Source of the DNA: Diphasiastrum complanatum
Taxonomy: Eukaryota > Streptophyta > Lycopodiopsida > Lycopodiales > Lycopodiaceae
Length of the DNA: 64,000 nucleotides
Direction of reading: 5' to 3'
NCBI GenBank assembly: GCA_029204225.1
Contig: CM055102.1
Span: forward strand, 47,526,870-47,590,869
Both the position numbers and the translations under genes were made by a program. Under the pieces are notes generated by a model that was not told where the DNA came from, ran no database searches, and was given only the letters and a program-made list of their open reading frames with translations. Positions 11,349 to 22,080 of this stretch are shown piece by piece. Positions within the stretch are counted from its first letter, which is position 1, and every line of letters starts with the position of its first letter.

Positions 11349-12404
11349 CTTTTTGCTATTATCCCATAACGAGACTTCAAGCTTATAAAGAGTTTGATCC
11401 TCAACTAGGTCTTAATCCAGACATTCTCACAAGAGATCATTAACGGTTATTGGAACACTAGTCGTGGATCCATAGGTTACCGTATCCATTCGGCCTACTA
11501 CAACATTGCCTTATGGGGCTGTGCTATTTCGACGAGATCTTCGTTCACTAGAGGCTTTTGTGGATCTAGTACTTCATGATTTTGGCGCATGCTTGAAACG
11601 ATCAGAATCTACAGATCAGAAAAAATCTTTGTCCTCGTAGTCATGACCTTCCAGGGTGAACATCTGAAGGACCTCTATTTTTTTCTCACTATAGACTCCT
11701 TGCAGTGGCTCTTGCCTCTAGGCTCATCATAATAGTGATACAGAGTCTTGATGGCCTTTGCTAGATTTTTTCTTGGTTGTGCTAATTGCTTGATCGGAAT
11801 GTCGCCTTCATTGGAAAATGGATTTACGATCAGCCTTTGCTTTGGTGATTGCTTAGCAGATGAGACATCAAACTTAAGACTGTCCACCATAACTAGGACC
11901 TCAGTCTAGTTTACTCCGCTCCATCTATGAAATGCACTTCAACTGAATCTGGTGCTTCCTCCTCGGGATAGTAGGTTTCATTGGTCACTTCAACCATGTT
12001 CAACTACTGAGCAGCTGGTTGCAGATTTCTCATTACTAAGCCTTAGATTTCGGGGAGAATAGGTGGTAACACCAATCTAGGTGGTGGTTGGGGTAAGGCA
12101 CCTTGCCATTGTGCCAATGGGACGCTATTTGGTGTTGGTCGGCGGGCTGCTTGGTTTTTGAGGTTGTATCGGCAGTCTACGGTATCATGATCACTCATAT
12201 TACAGATATGGGAATAACTCATGGGCCGCTCTAGCCTATGTCTTAATTGTGGGCACTTGTTTCCGGTATGGTTGCCAACGTAGTGTGGACACCAGGTGGA
12301 TTCTCTCCTTGGATAACGTGGGTAGGTCCTGGTTGCAAGCCTTTTAGCTTTTGGTCTACAGCCGTGGTAAAGTCAGGGGCGAGCTTTCTAAATTTCTCAT
12401 TGCT
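11349..12404 (-). pseudogene. Gypsy gag-pol linker and protease region, degraded
   Basis: Lies between recognisable gag (12405-13213) and RT (10837-11348) on the minus strand, where the zinc knuckle and aspartic protease should be. Open pieces occur, for example 11675-11890 with SSAKQSPKQRLIVNPFSNE, but I could not identify a clean D(S/T)GA protease motif. Several stops and frame changes. Assignment rests on position. Confidence 0.55.
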
Positions 12405-13213
12405 CTATGTGTGCAACTTCTCTATGGCGGATATGATGGTGTCAACGCTATTGGATGTAGAGGTAGAGGCATCATTATGTAGCTTATCCTTACGTTTGGC
12501 TCGTCGTTCCTTTCTGCTTATTCTCTCTTGATCGGAGTTATCAGAGTCTAAACTAGTGCTTTCACTATCATGGACTCTTTTGATGGCATCAGTGTAGGCT
12601 ACTTGAAAAGACACATACTTGTCTCTTCATTTCATTTGCTGTCTGATTCCCTTGGGTAGTCTTGCCATGAACCATGTCAGGATGCTATGGTCTGGGACAC
12701 TATCAGGATCACATCCACCACACAATCTCTTGATCCGTTCAATATATACTCATGTAGGGATTCATTTTTCTTATCCATATGTATACGTCCTAATTGCAGG
12801 GAGGGATCAGAGAGAAAGCGGGTGGTTTTGAAATGTGTGAACTTAGCCTGTAAGATATTCCAATTGTCTCATTCGTTCTGCTCAAGATTGAAATGCCAAT
12901 CTTTCGCGGTATCCGTCAGACATAGATTGAAGTATCTTAACAGCTCTTGCAGGTTGTCATATCTATAGGCTGTACACACCTGAGTGTAGATCTGTAGGAA
13001 TCATCGCGAATCTCCCTTTTCATGAAATCTCGGGAGGTCAATTTTGGGAAAGTTTCGAACTACATGAGGTACAAATGGCCATGGATTGTCCATCGAGGAT
13101 GAATTTGCGTCAACTGGTTCATGAAATATCTCGATAGGGACATTGACAAACTCCTCAAGATCAAGAGGATCCAGAGTGGATAATCTCCTACCAGATCTAA
13201 GATGCATACACAA
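12405..13213 (-). pseudogene. Ty3/Gypsy gag remnant
   Basis: Reads from 13213 downward: an acidic lead segment, then FPKIDLPRFHEKGD, then LLRYFNLCLTDTAKDWHFNL, WNILQAKFTHFK and ESLHEYIERIKRL, the usual arrangement of the plant Retrotrans_gag domain (W in the middle, Y..RFK-like end). Two in-frame stops interrupt it, after GDSR and after EQNE. The distal part (12614-12405) is a charged linker with RKERRAKRKDK. It is the 5-prime end of the Gypsy element whose pol lies at 10837-11348 and 5530-7255. Confidence 0.85.
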
Positions 13214-14313
13214 GAATGGAAAGTGAGGCTATTTTTTGTCTTGTCTTTTTCTTGTTTCTCAGATATTTTTGTAAATGTTTTTTATATTTGGGTAATTTGA
13301 TGATGGATTGAGATGATAATCAAACTGAAATGAAAGTGAATTCAGATCAAGATCAGATCGGGATCTAAACAAAACAGATGGATGGAAAAGAAGACATAAA
13401 TGCAAATCCAAAAGGCAATTGGGAAAGATAAAAAATATAGATGGGTTCTGATTGTCAGATACTCAGAAAAAAAAATTCAATTTTTTTTTATGGCGAGTTA
13501 GCCAGTGGTGAGTTAGGGCGACTTAGGGCTGATAACTGGTTGAGCTACCTACTTGTTGTAGATGATGATCAGAACAGTCTGGGAAAGTGACGAGTTAAAT
13601 GCAGTAGTAAGTGAGTTAGTAGTGCGAGTCAACAGTGTGAGTCTGTTAGATTGTAACTCGCCAATTTGGTACAAAATAGATTAAGTACTGTACTGATGGC
13701 GAGTTAATATACTGAAAAAATAAAGAAAAATCTCAGTTGGTGAGTTTGTGCGAGTCAGAAGAATAAGATGGGAAATTAAAAAAAAAACGAAAAACTTGAA
13801 TTGGGGAGTTTGTGTGAATTAATGCGCGTTAGCTGGTTAACTTGCCGATCTCTAGAATGGTAGTTTTGAGGCTACTGGACACTCTATACTGATGGCAAGT
13901 TAATTGGCTGAGAAAAAAATGCATTTATTGTATTATCAAAGAAACTATACATATGTAGTATTTACAAACTTCCTAAAAGGACAGGTGTCCTAAAACGGGC
14001 CTACGACCTACCAACAAACGAAGGTCTATGGCCAAATTCGACTGACAAAACTCGAGACATGCCCCCCCCCCCCCTCCCAGTATAACAAGTAGTACTATAA
14101 ATAACTATGTACAGACTAATTTTTCCTATGTGTGGCTACTCGACTAACCCAAGTAGCCGATTACGGGATCAGTGTCCAATCGATATATCCATAACGTCCC
14201 ACCGATCACTAGCACATACAACAAATCTAATTAATTGTACAATAGTTACATTATCACATTTAGAGCTTATACTAATGAATCAGATTAAAACTTATTTCTA
14301 ATTGAATCCCCAC
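13214..14313. other. Gene-free stretch upstream of the Gypsy gag; C13 homopolymer
   Basis: Should hold the Gypsy leader and 5-prime LTR on the minus strand, but I could not place an LTR end or a primer-binding site. It is rich in short words GCGAGTTA/GAGTTAG/GCGAGTC between about 13490 and 13900, reminiscent of the GCGAGTCAT array at 55.6-56.2 kb. A run of 13 C occurs at 14062-14074. No credible gene. Confidence 0.5.
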
Positions 14314-14890
14314 CATAACTATAGGGGGGATGCGAGTTGTGACTCAGGGCGACGAGCTCCAACCAAAGTCTTAGCTCCACTTGATGGAATGTTGTCTTGG
14401 TGCCAGCCTTGGCATGCCAACGCCTCGGAGACTAGGGTCGGTCACACACTTGAAATGTAACCTTCTCAGATTTATTAAATAAAGTGGATTTTTTCTCAAA
14501 CTGAGTGTGAGTGGAAGTTATAATTTATGGCTATCCATTCTGGCGTGGCGCCAAGTTGGCTTCCAGCACTCATGACAAAGCTTTGAATTGGTTAAGTCTA
14601 ATATAAGTCAAACAGTTTCATTGGAAAGCATGTTACTCGTTTGTAACGAAGCTTCGAGTTGATTAAGTTTGATGTAAGTTGGGTGGCTTGCTTGGAGAGA
14701 AGTTACCTACGTCGGGACCCCCGATCTGGCATGGTGCGAGGTTGGCTCTCAATGTTAGTTCCAAAATTTTAAGTTGGTTAAGTCTTATTTTTGTTGGCGA
14801 GTTGGCTACTTGTATGTCGAGTGGGTTCGAACTACAAGTGTTAAAAGTCAGGAAACTAAGTCGTGGTTTCCGGCTTTCTTTGAGATGACG
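14314..14890 (+). repeat. Third, truncated copy of the LARD-like LTR
   Basis: Aligns with the downstream part of the LTR at 9619-10833: shares CTATAGGGG.GATGC, GACTAGGGTCGGTCACACAC, TTGAAATGTAACCTTCTCAG, the ATAAAGTGG segment and the ending GATGCTACA at about 14897. It lacks the first third and carries an internal deletion after CTCAAACTGA. More diverged than the pair at 7.5 and 9.6 kb, so it is a separate older insertion. It confirms where the LTR ends. Confidence 0.8.
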
Positions 14891-14932
14891 ATGCTACAGC
14901 CTTCCATCCAACGATGGAAGGGCAAAGAGAAA

Positions 14933-15182
14933 AGAATGGGGAGGTGGTGGAGGTCCCACCCTTAAAAGGTGTGTACAAAATAAAGGTGATCCTTCACTAA
15001 TGGTGATTGATTAAGATGATGGGGAGTTGGTGGAGGTCCCACCCTTAAAAGGTGTGTACAAAATAAAGGTGATCCTTATCTAATGGTGATTGATTAAGAT
15101 GATGGGGAGGTGGTGGAGGTCCTACCCTTAAAACGGGTGTGCAAAATAAGGTGATCCATTAGCTTCACTAATGGGGATTGAT
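14933..15182. repeat. Minisatellite, three units of about 82 bp
   Basis: Three consecutive copies of a unit beginning GATGGGGAGGTGGTGGAGGT, continuing with CC(C/T)ACCCTTAAAA and GTGTG(T)(A)CAAAATAA, and ending ATGGTGATTGATTAA. Units one and two are almost identical; unit three has several changes and a short insertion (ATTAGCTTCA). No ORF explanation. Confidence 0.9.
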
Positions 15183-15986
15183 AGATTCCCACCATGTTGT
15201 TGTCACCTGGTGTCTAGTCGCACAGATTTCCACAAACGCTGTAGGATTTTGTGATTTCAGCCGACCCCACTGATTATGACGCACGAGTCAAGGCTCTCTA
15301 AGAATTTCGCCTTGTCTCTGCTCTTTCACATTGGTTGCATGGACAATCTCGGGGAAGAGGAAATTGTAGACTGTATAGGTAGATCCAGACTGCCGTTGTG
15401 AAGGCTCTTTCTCACCGTCTCTTTAAGCAAGCTTTGTCCCAACGTTTGATATCCGATAAGTTTCGCCCTTCAGCGATGATTATTCTCATATGATATTATC
15501 TAGAATATGTCCTGAACGATCCGGTTTGCCCGTTGCCTCCCGTGTATGACAAACAAAAAAACACACATACAAGACACAGATACATAGTTGAGGCGGTCTG
15601 TATGCTAGCTAAATGCGTGGAATAAAGATGTAGATGTAGACCAGATGCTGGGATGTAGATGTAAATGTAGACCAGATGCTGGGATGGAGCGAGAATGGGC
15701 CTTCCGCTTCTTTTGGTAGTGCTAACTGTCTGGATTTGATAAGATGTACGGTCAAAACCCTGGCTCCTGTCTGGATCGGATAATGTGTATAGTGGAAAGC
15801 CCAGGCTCGGCCGCTCTAGGTAAAACTACTGATGGGATAACATCATTGACGTTATTTTATGTTTTGCTTGTTCGTTATGAGGCCACATACATGTTGGTTG
15901 CCAACTCTATACAGCCGGGAGGGTTTTAATTACACGGTGTAATGTTCCTGGCTCAAACTACATGGTTTTTACGCTATATAATTCTC
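15183..15986. other. Gene-free stretch with a small tandem duplication
   Basis: No recognisable gene. A segment with TAGATGTAGACCAGATGCTGG is tandemly repeated twice (about 15630-15690, unit about 32 bp). The short plus-strand ORF 15744-15929 has no recognisable motif. Confidence 0.5.
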
Positions 15987-16430
15987 TCAAGAATGCAAAG
16001 AAAAACAAGTTCTAGGGTTGTAGAGGAAGAGAAGTGTGTTAAACTTGAAAATGCTCCATAAGGAGGACTTCAAGGGAATAGTTGGAAAGTGACTTAAGTG
16101 AAAAATAGATGAGGATAGCTGCATTGTGTATAAAGTAGGCTGATGTAGCTCCATATTTTGACTGCTACTTGCTGTGAGAATCAATGAGCTCACGATGGTT
16201 GCACTGGGATCTGTATATTCTAAAATCTGAATAACGGAGTACTGTGAGTAGAGACTTAAATCTGATATATATATATCAAAAAATGCCTCCACACCAGGGC
16301 CCTCAATAATAGAAAGAAGAATAAAAAGAAAAGGAGAAAAAAGAGATTTGAAATACTCCAAATTATCACTAATATCAAATTCATGAAAAAAAGAGAGCAA
16401 ACTAGAATCAAAATTAGACATTTTAAACAA
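15987..16430 (-). CDS. Unknown ORF divergently paired with the H3-like pseudogene
   Basis: Open from 16430 (an ATG at 16421 is an alternative start giving MSNFDSSLLS) for 147 codons. Rich in F, S, L and I; a stretch near residues 27-40 reads FKSLFSPFLFILLSIIEG, which is hydrophobic. No family recognised. What supports it as a former gene is context: its upstream region carries a TATA-like box, CCAAT box and G-box that mirror those of the plus-strand H3-like gene across a shared promoter (16700-16985), and its untranslated leader repeats motifs of the opposite leader. The second half may be intron or decayed sequence. Confidence 0.4.
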   Translation of the reverse strand: MFKMSNFDSSLLSFFHEFDISDNLEYFKSLFSPFLFILLSIIEGPGVEAFFDIYISDLSLYSQYSVIQILEYTDPSATIVSSLILTASSSQNMELHQPTLYTMQLSSSIFHLSHFPTIPLKSSLWSIFKFNTLLFLYNPRTCFSLHS

Positions 16431-16699
16431 AAACTACAGATTTAAAATTCCAAATATCGCTCTCAGGCGCAAATTGCAGGTCAAACAAGAACCTCAAGGC
16501 AATGTGCGCTAGAAAGAGATATTAGAAATTAGGGTATCGGATTCGAGCGCGTGAACAAAGAGCAGACAAGAAATGAGATGTAAGGCGCGCTTGAATGCGA
16601 TACCGGACGAGGCAATATCGGTTCCAAGCGCAAGTAATTCAACGGAGGGTAATCAGTGCAAATGGCACGCTTGAAATCGATATTCGGCCACGAAAATGA

Positions 16700-16985
16700 C
16701 CTATTTATAAAAACAATTTTGCACGTGTGGAGGAGTTACAAAGGAACACATGTCAACGTATGATTGGTCAGAATGAATACGCCGTACAGACAATGATTCA
16801 TCTGACATCTGTCACGTGCGAGAATGACGAGTGTCGGAAAAGGATTCGTGCACGTGTCCCATCCCACGTGGCCTCATAATTGAGTCATCATTGCCAGTAC
16901 GGACATTCCACGTGGACCAATCAGATGACGACACGTGTCATCGGCCATTTTTTCACACGTGCAAAAATTTAGTATATATAAGTCC
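16700..16985. promoter_or_regulatory. Mirrored divergent promoter with seven CACGTG boxes
   Basis: Plus-strand side: CCAAT at 16917-16921, CACGTG at 16932 and 16956, TATATATAAG at 16973-16982, then a pyrimidine-rich leader. Minus-strand side, same order outward: CCAAT (read as ATTGG near 16763), CACGTG at 16722, and TTTATAAAT at 16703-16711. Both sides share CACACGTGCAAAA(A)TT just before the TATA element. Further CACGTG boxes lie at 16813, 16851, 16865 and 16909, giving seven exact copies in about 240 bp. The symmetry suggests an inverted duplication driving two divergent genes. G-boxes of this type are known targets of plant bZIP and bHLH factors. Confidence 0.65.
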
Positions 16986-17290
16986 TCGAAATTTTCATTT
17001 TTTTTCGCAGAATTTTCGGTTTTCGCTCCCAAAATTGCTCTCAAGCACGCCCTCTCACCGTTTAATCGTTCGCCTTCTCATAGTGCGCTCGAGATCGATA
17101 CCGCTGTCAGTCTAATATCGCTTTTGAACGTGCATCTCCTTTCTGAAAATATTCTAGGTATATCTTGTGCTCAAAACCGATATTCAAATCTGGTATCGAT
17201 CTCAAGTGCCCTCTTATTGCAAATTTTTTTGTTTTCATTCCCTACGCTTTTGTTTAGACTTTTTTTTAAAATTTTCTTCTTCTCAGAATG

Positions 17291-18330
17291 ATGGCCAGGA
17301 CCAAATGCATTACCCGTGCCATAACCAGTGTATAGCCATCCCATGCCCATGTTCCCCCTGGTACTGGCCGTAGACGTGGCAGGAAGTAGGTCTAGTTGAG
17401 AGAGATTAGAAAACTCCATAGATCAACTGAACCGTTGATCCCTAGAGCTCCTTTCAGCCGATCTGTAAGGAATGTCACTCTGTCACTTGGGGGCTAAATG
17501 TTCGTTTTGCCATGACAGCCATGCAGGCATTACAGGGTGCTATAGAAGACTTTATGTCCCAGTTTTTTGAGGATACATGTCTTTTGGCAGTGCATGGTAA
17601 GCATGTCACCATCATGCCAAAAGATTTCGTCATTCTTAGAAGACTTCGGGACCGTTATTCTGGTCTGCATGTTGATAACGCCAGTACCTCCAGAGACCTG
17701 CCTCTGGATAGAACCAACTTGCCGACTACCTCTAGGAGGAAGAGGAAGCAGACTATCCCCAAGAAGGCTGGATCTCGAAAGCTAGCTACTTCCCTTCCTC
17801 CTAGAGTTATCCCGGCCAAGAAATCCTGGATCATCCTGAGCTCTGAGTTAGATGCTGGAGAATCTGATTCAGATTGAGAATCATCACCCCTTCCTCCTCC
17901 TGTTATTCGTCCAGCTCCTCAGCAGGTTTCTTCACCGAAAGTGTTGATTACCCAAGAGGAGCTTGACAAAATAACAGAGAAATCTGTAAATATTGTATCT
18001 ACTTCTTTTTCTGCTCCTGTACATAATCTTTTTGTAAGAATTCCATACGATTCTACCCAAGTTTATTTTGATTCTGACCATTATAACCAGTACAAGGTCT
18101 ACCTAGCTAATAAAATTGATCTTCTCGGCAATTTTTTCGATTTTTTTCTTCCAGATTCAAGTAAAAACTTTAGATTAGGTCCCAAATTTTGTGCCGAGCT
18201 GAAAGATAAAACTTCAAAAATTTCAGATGTAATAGTAGAAGTCAGAGGATCTTTTTTGCAGAATAGTATTAGTTTTGATTCCCATGGTATTGTTTTTGTT
18301 GTTAGTCCATTTTTCATGGGAGTGATATGA
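17291..18330 (+). pseudogene. Histone H3/CENH3-like pseudogene with long C-terminal extension
   Basis: A leader intron is visible (donor GTATAT at 17158, acceptor TTCTCAG ending 17286) just before ATGATGGCC. The reading starts MARTKCITR, has stops at 17333 and at two codons near 17387-17395, then LREIRK and STEPLIPRAPFSRSVRN, matching the H3 alphaN to alpha1 region. After a frame change near 17485-17510 it reads TAMQALQGAIEDF, FFEDTCLLAVHGKHVTIMPKD and FVILRRL, the H3 alpha2 to alpha3 fold. ED in alpha2 and KDF..LRRL lean toward CENH3; MPKD is the ordinary H3 form. The tail between MARTK and LREIRK is shorter than in canonical H3. Beyond the fold the frame continues for more than 200 codons with a basic patch (SRRKRKQTIPKK), an acidic patch, one TGA at 17875-17877, and no known domain. 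It ends where a Copia insertion begins. Confidence 0.72.
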
Positions 18331-18334
18331 CAGA

Positions 18335-19742
18335 CAGGTAACTCGACCTTTTCGCGAGGATAGTCGAGATCAAGAACAATAGATTGTCTAGACATTCGTT
18401 GTACAGCAGCATGATTTAAATGACCAAGTCTATAATGCCAAAGTAAACCTTTATTTGAATGAAGAGCCTGACTAGATGTAGAAAAGCAATGACTGAACTT
18501 ATACAAGTATCCATGTCTCTATCCGAGTGCTAGGATCTTGCATGTCCTATCAACTACTTTATATTGATCGCATTTGAACTCTACTCTATGTCCTAGATCT
18601 GTGATTCTGCTTATAGAGAGCAGATTTGTAGATAACTTTGGTACATACAGGACTTTAGAGAGTAGCTTAGACTGATCATTTGCAAAGCATAATCTTACAG
18701 TGCCTTCACCTTTAATAGCTTGTGTGCTATTGTCGCCAATGTGAAGAAATTTTTGAGTACTGTAAGGTGTATAGGACTCAAAACAGCCAATGAGGCTAGT
18801 CATGTGCTGAGTGGCTCCAGAATCCAAGAACCAAGAACTGTCGCCAGATGCTCCTTGATGATTGGTCATGAAGACATCATGATTTGTTTTTTGAATAGGC
18901 TGTGAAGCTTCTGCAGCTGCATTTTCCACTTGATTCGACTGCCCTTTGTTGTTGTTCTTCGCTTGAAGTATTCGGCAGTCTTGTATTTTGTGGTTGTTTC
19001 GTTTGCAGTATCTACTAAACAGCTTCTTCTTTGTCTGCAGATTCGATTGTTCCTTATGCTGAGCTGGTTTTTGGTCTGGCTTTGATTGCTTTGAGCCTTT
19101 CTTCTTCTGCTACTTTGTCGTGCTCTTGTTGGTGTACAAGGCATGAGAATCAGCTAAGAAACTCGCGGCTTCGTTCATTTGCGTGTCTTCCTGCAACAAC
19201 ATAGTAATGACTCTCGAAAGAGTCAATTTTGGATGAGTCGCAATGATCATCACCCAGCTGTCATCAGAACTTGGCAAGCTTGTAAGCAGTTGCATCAGTG
19301 TGTCTTGATCGTCTATGACAGATCCGACAGCGGCCATTTGTCTTAGCAGGTTCTTGAATTGATTAACGTGATTCTGCAGAGAATCACCATTTGTCATCTT
19401 GAGGGAGTAGAATTTCTTCCTGAGATGTAGCTTGGAAGCTATGTCTCACACTTCGTATAGTAGGCCCAAAATGTCCCAGACTTCTTTCGATGTCTAAGCC
19501 TTGCATACATGGCCAATCTGGGTATCTGTGATGTTGAGGATGATCAGCGTGAAAGCTTTTCGATCCTTCAACTTCCATCTGGCGATTGTCGCGTCGTCCG
19601 CTTCGGGTTTCCCTTCTGCACCTGTAACAACATCGTACAATTCTTTTGCCATTAGTATAGTTTTCATTTTAAATTTCCACAGATGGTAATTGGCTCCATC
19701 AAGCTTGTCCATGATAGGATTGGCTTTCCCTTGGGAATCCAT
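18335..19742 (-). pseudogene. Ty1/Copia gag, protease and pre-integrase region
   Basis: Read from 19742 downward: gag starts MDSQGKANPIMDKLDGANY with LWKFKMKTILMAKELYDVV; middle gag has LLTSLPSSDDSWV; then a knuckle at about 19000 reading SRYCKRNNHKIQDC, in which the first Cys of CX2CX4HX4C has become Ser. The protease (18929-18519) keeps WFLDSGATQHMTS. The pre-integrase motif LLWHYRLGHLNHAAVQRMS lies at 18440-18380. Stops fall after CKA (19494) and LALG (18519), and there is at least one frame change. The element breaks at about 18335 against the H3-like locus; integrase, RT and RNase H are missing. Confidence 0.93.
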
Positions 19743-19887
19743 GTGGAAGAATTAGTCTGAGTGATAGGAGAAACTATCAGTGACTTAAGTATGAAAATCT
19801 GATACTGAAAAATACAGAACAAGAAAACAATTCCTCTATCGGCTAGTAGAATCTTGTACTGGAGAAGCTTGTCAAGCTATGAAAATA

Positions 19888-19899
19888 GCTCTGACACCA
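19888..19899 (-). other. Primer-binding site of the minus-strand Copia element
   Basis: On the minus strand this reads TGGTGTCAGAGC, one mismatch from the initiator tRNA-Met type site, about 145 bp upstream of the gag ATG and immediately after a likely LTR end CCAACA. It fixes the 5-prime LTR on the higher-coordinate side. Confidence 0.85.
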
Positions 19900-20650
19900 T
19901 GTTGGAGGGAGGGAGAACGAGTTGAGAAAAGGTGTCGTATGTTAGAAACGAAAAATAAGCTCACAGAAGTAAGATGAACACGAACGAGAAACGAACTTGA
20001 ACAGAAAATGTTTGTGTGTAGTGTAACGAGCTATACGACTCTCTCCGTAAGCATGACTATGCCTATCAGAACGAACAAAACGGTAGTGATGGGAATCACA
20101 GTCGTTCTTGATTACGTAGCCAAAGTTTAATAAATAAATGAAGCTCCAGAAGAATGGTTTGTCGTGAATAGTAAGACAAACTATTTGTCGCGAATGATTC
20201 GCGAAGAGCTAGATGGTGCTCGACTGATAATTAGTCGCGAATGATTCGCTAAAGACAAGACGAAATGTTAGTCATCTATTACCAGAAATAACAACTAAAA
20301 AGATCAGACAGAATGAATGATAAGCATAGCAATATTGACATGGATCTGAATGCAGAACAAAGAACTGTATTAGATTAAGTATATTATGTATACATGTCAA
20401 TAATGCGGTAGAGCACAAGACAATAGCGGACGAAATCGCATGCCCTATGAAGCTTATACAATCTGTTAAAGGAATAAAATCTTATTGCTAACAATCAAGA
20501 ATCAATGCGCAAGGCATCTACTTCATCTCATTCATCAACTCATCAACTCATTCACTCATTAACCTGAATACACAAATGGTATCCAATATATATACATTAT
20601 GCTACAAGTGTGCAGATGTGAAAAGTACAGAGTGGATGTGCTGTCTGTAA
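19900..20650 (-). repeat. 5-prime LTR of the minus-strand Copia element (outer edge approximate)
   Basis: Begins at the primer-binding site and extends right. Contains GATTACGTAGCCAAA (20112) and GAGCACAAGACAATAGCGG (20411), words that recur in the LTR-like sequence at 31930-32163, so the two belong to related Copia LTRs. TCGCGAATGATTCGC occurs twice (20189 and 20233). The outer TG end is not certain; I place it near 20650 where the character of the sequence changes. Confidence 0.6.
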
Positions 20651-21157
20651 GAGATCATGGGTGGCTGCGGTCGTTGTCCAATCTACTAGCGCAGCTGCAT
20701 GGGGTGAGCGTGATAAGGGTGTGACGTTAGTCAGTGCTGAAGTGATCATTGGTGATGACAATGCAAAAAGTGCGTCACTCTTACGAGTAGTCTTAGGATT
20801 AGATTTACAAGGTGCCTTTGCTTTTAGGGCACCTTTGGTATTCTATAAGATAGTGATTTCAAGTTTGTAGATGAGTGCTCAATTCATAATAAAAAATGTG
20901 GATTTGTTGACTTTCAATCTGTTTTTTTTTTTTTTTGTTAAATATTTTTGACGATTCGGAGGCTATCCCTTCTACTTCTGAAGCTCCTTCTTCTAGTGGT
21001 ACAAAGTCTGAAAAGTCAAAGATTGTAGATATAGATACTTTTTTTTTATTGATACGAGCGTTAATTTAGATGATTGTTCTGATTTTGATCTATTCGAAAT
21101 AGGGCATCGTTTATAGGCCCTAGAACACCCACTACTCTTTCTCCTTCTGATAAATCT

Positions 21158-22080
21158 TTGATCACTTTGCCTACTTATAATATAGATAATAATTCTTTTT
21201 TGACAATATCAGATATATCAGATCTTTTTGACTTCACTGAAGCTAAGACTCTTTGTATTTTGAGTAAAGAGCTTGATAAATTTTCGGATATAATTGATTT
21301 TGATGCTGATGATCTTCACCCTGGTGTTGACGATGTACATAATGATAAGTTTTATTCAGGGAAAGATTGCTTGAAAATGGCCATGGAGGAAATGCGCAAC
21401 AGAGAAGATGATTTACCTTCTGAGGAGGAGTTTCTTAGAATCCAAAGTCAACCTAGTTTTCCACAACCAACTATGTATTCACCAACAATATTGACATCGA
21501 AAGGTGGACATAATATTGATGGAGAGACAGTAATCAGGGAAGACAAAGCCGAATGGATAAGTTTTTGTATCTTATCATGTACTAGTATATTCGTTATGTC
21601 AAATTATATACTGGAGCCTACTTTGTTTTTTATTATTTCAGGAAACAATTTTTCTTGATGATTTTGCAATTCGTCGAGGAGGGCAGAGATCTTCTGTTGA
21701 AGAATTTTCAAGAGATCATGCACTGGGGCACTATCTGAAGTTTTTCAAGAATAATGAGATAAGTGTTGTCCATTCAAAGTTTCATCAACATGGTGAAACT
21801 ATGATTATGGCAATCAAGGCACTGTCTCATTTTCTTGGAGGACATAATCTCAATAAGGTGCATAAAATAATTTTCATAAAGAAAACCATTGCGGTTAAAA
21901 TTTTAGGATATGGAGCAATGAATTCCATGCTCAGATAAGCTCATTTTGCATTGTATGTTGCTTATGTTGATCTGAGTAAGCATGAAAACTATGAGCTATT
22001 GGATCCATACAAAAGAAGAAAATTGTTGCATAATTCTAAGTTGTAACTTTCATTGGAGAAAATATCGGAAGCAGATTAGA
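21158..22080 (+). CDS. Unknown acidic ORF with a probable second exon, broken at its end
   Basis: The first part (21158-21658) is open for 166 codons and contains an acidic region (DIIDFDADDLHPGVDDVHND) and KMAMEEMRNREDDLPSEEEF. It runs into AT-rich sequence ending TTATTTCAG at about 21641, a convincing intron acceptor; the next exon reads ETIFLDDFAIRRGGQRSS, HALGHYLKFFKNN and MIMAIKALSHFLGGH, with stops near 21939 and 22046. The donor is unclear (GT at 21527 or 21555). No known family. It converges tail to tail with copy B. Upstream, an acidic and serine-rich stretch near 20940-21020 may be an earlier exon cut off by the Copia insertion at 18.3-20.65 kb. Confidence 0.45.

Noticed and set aside
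14062-14074. Run of 13 C
   Set aside because: A simple homopolymer with no supporting context; possibly an assembly-sensitive site, not a feature of interest.
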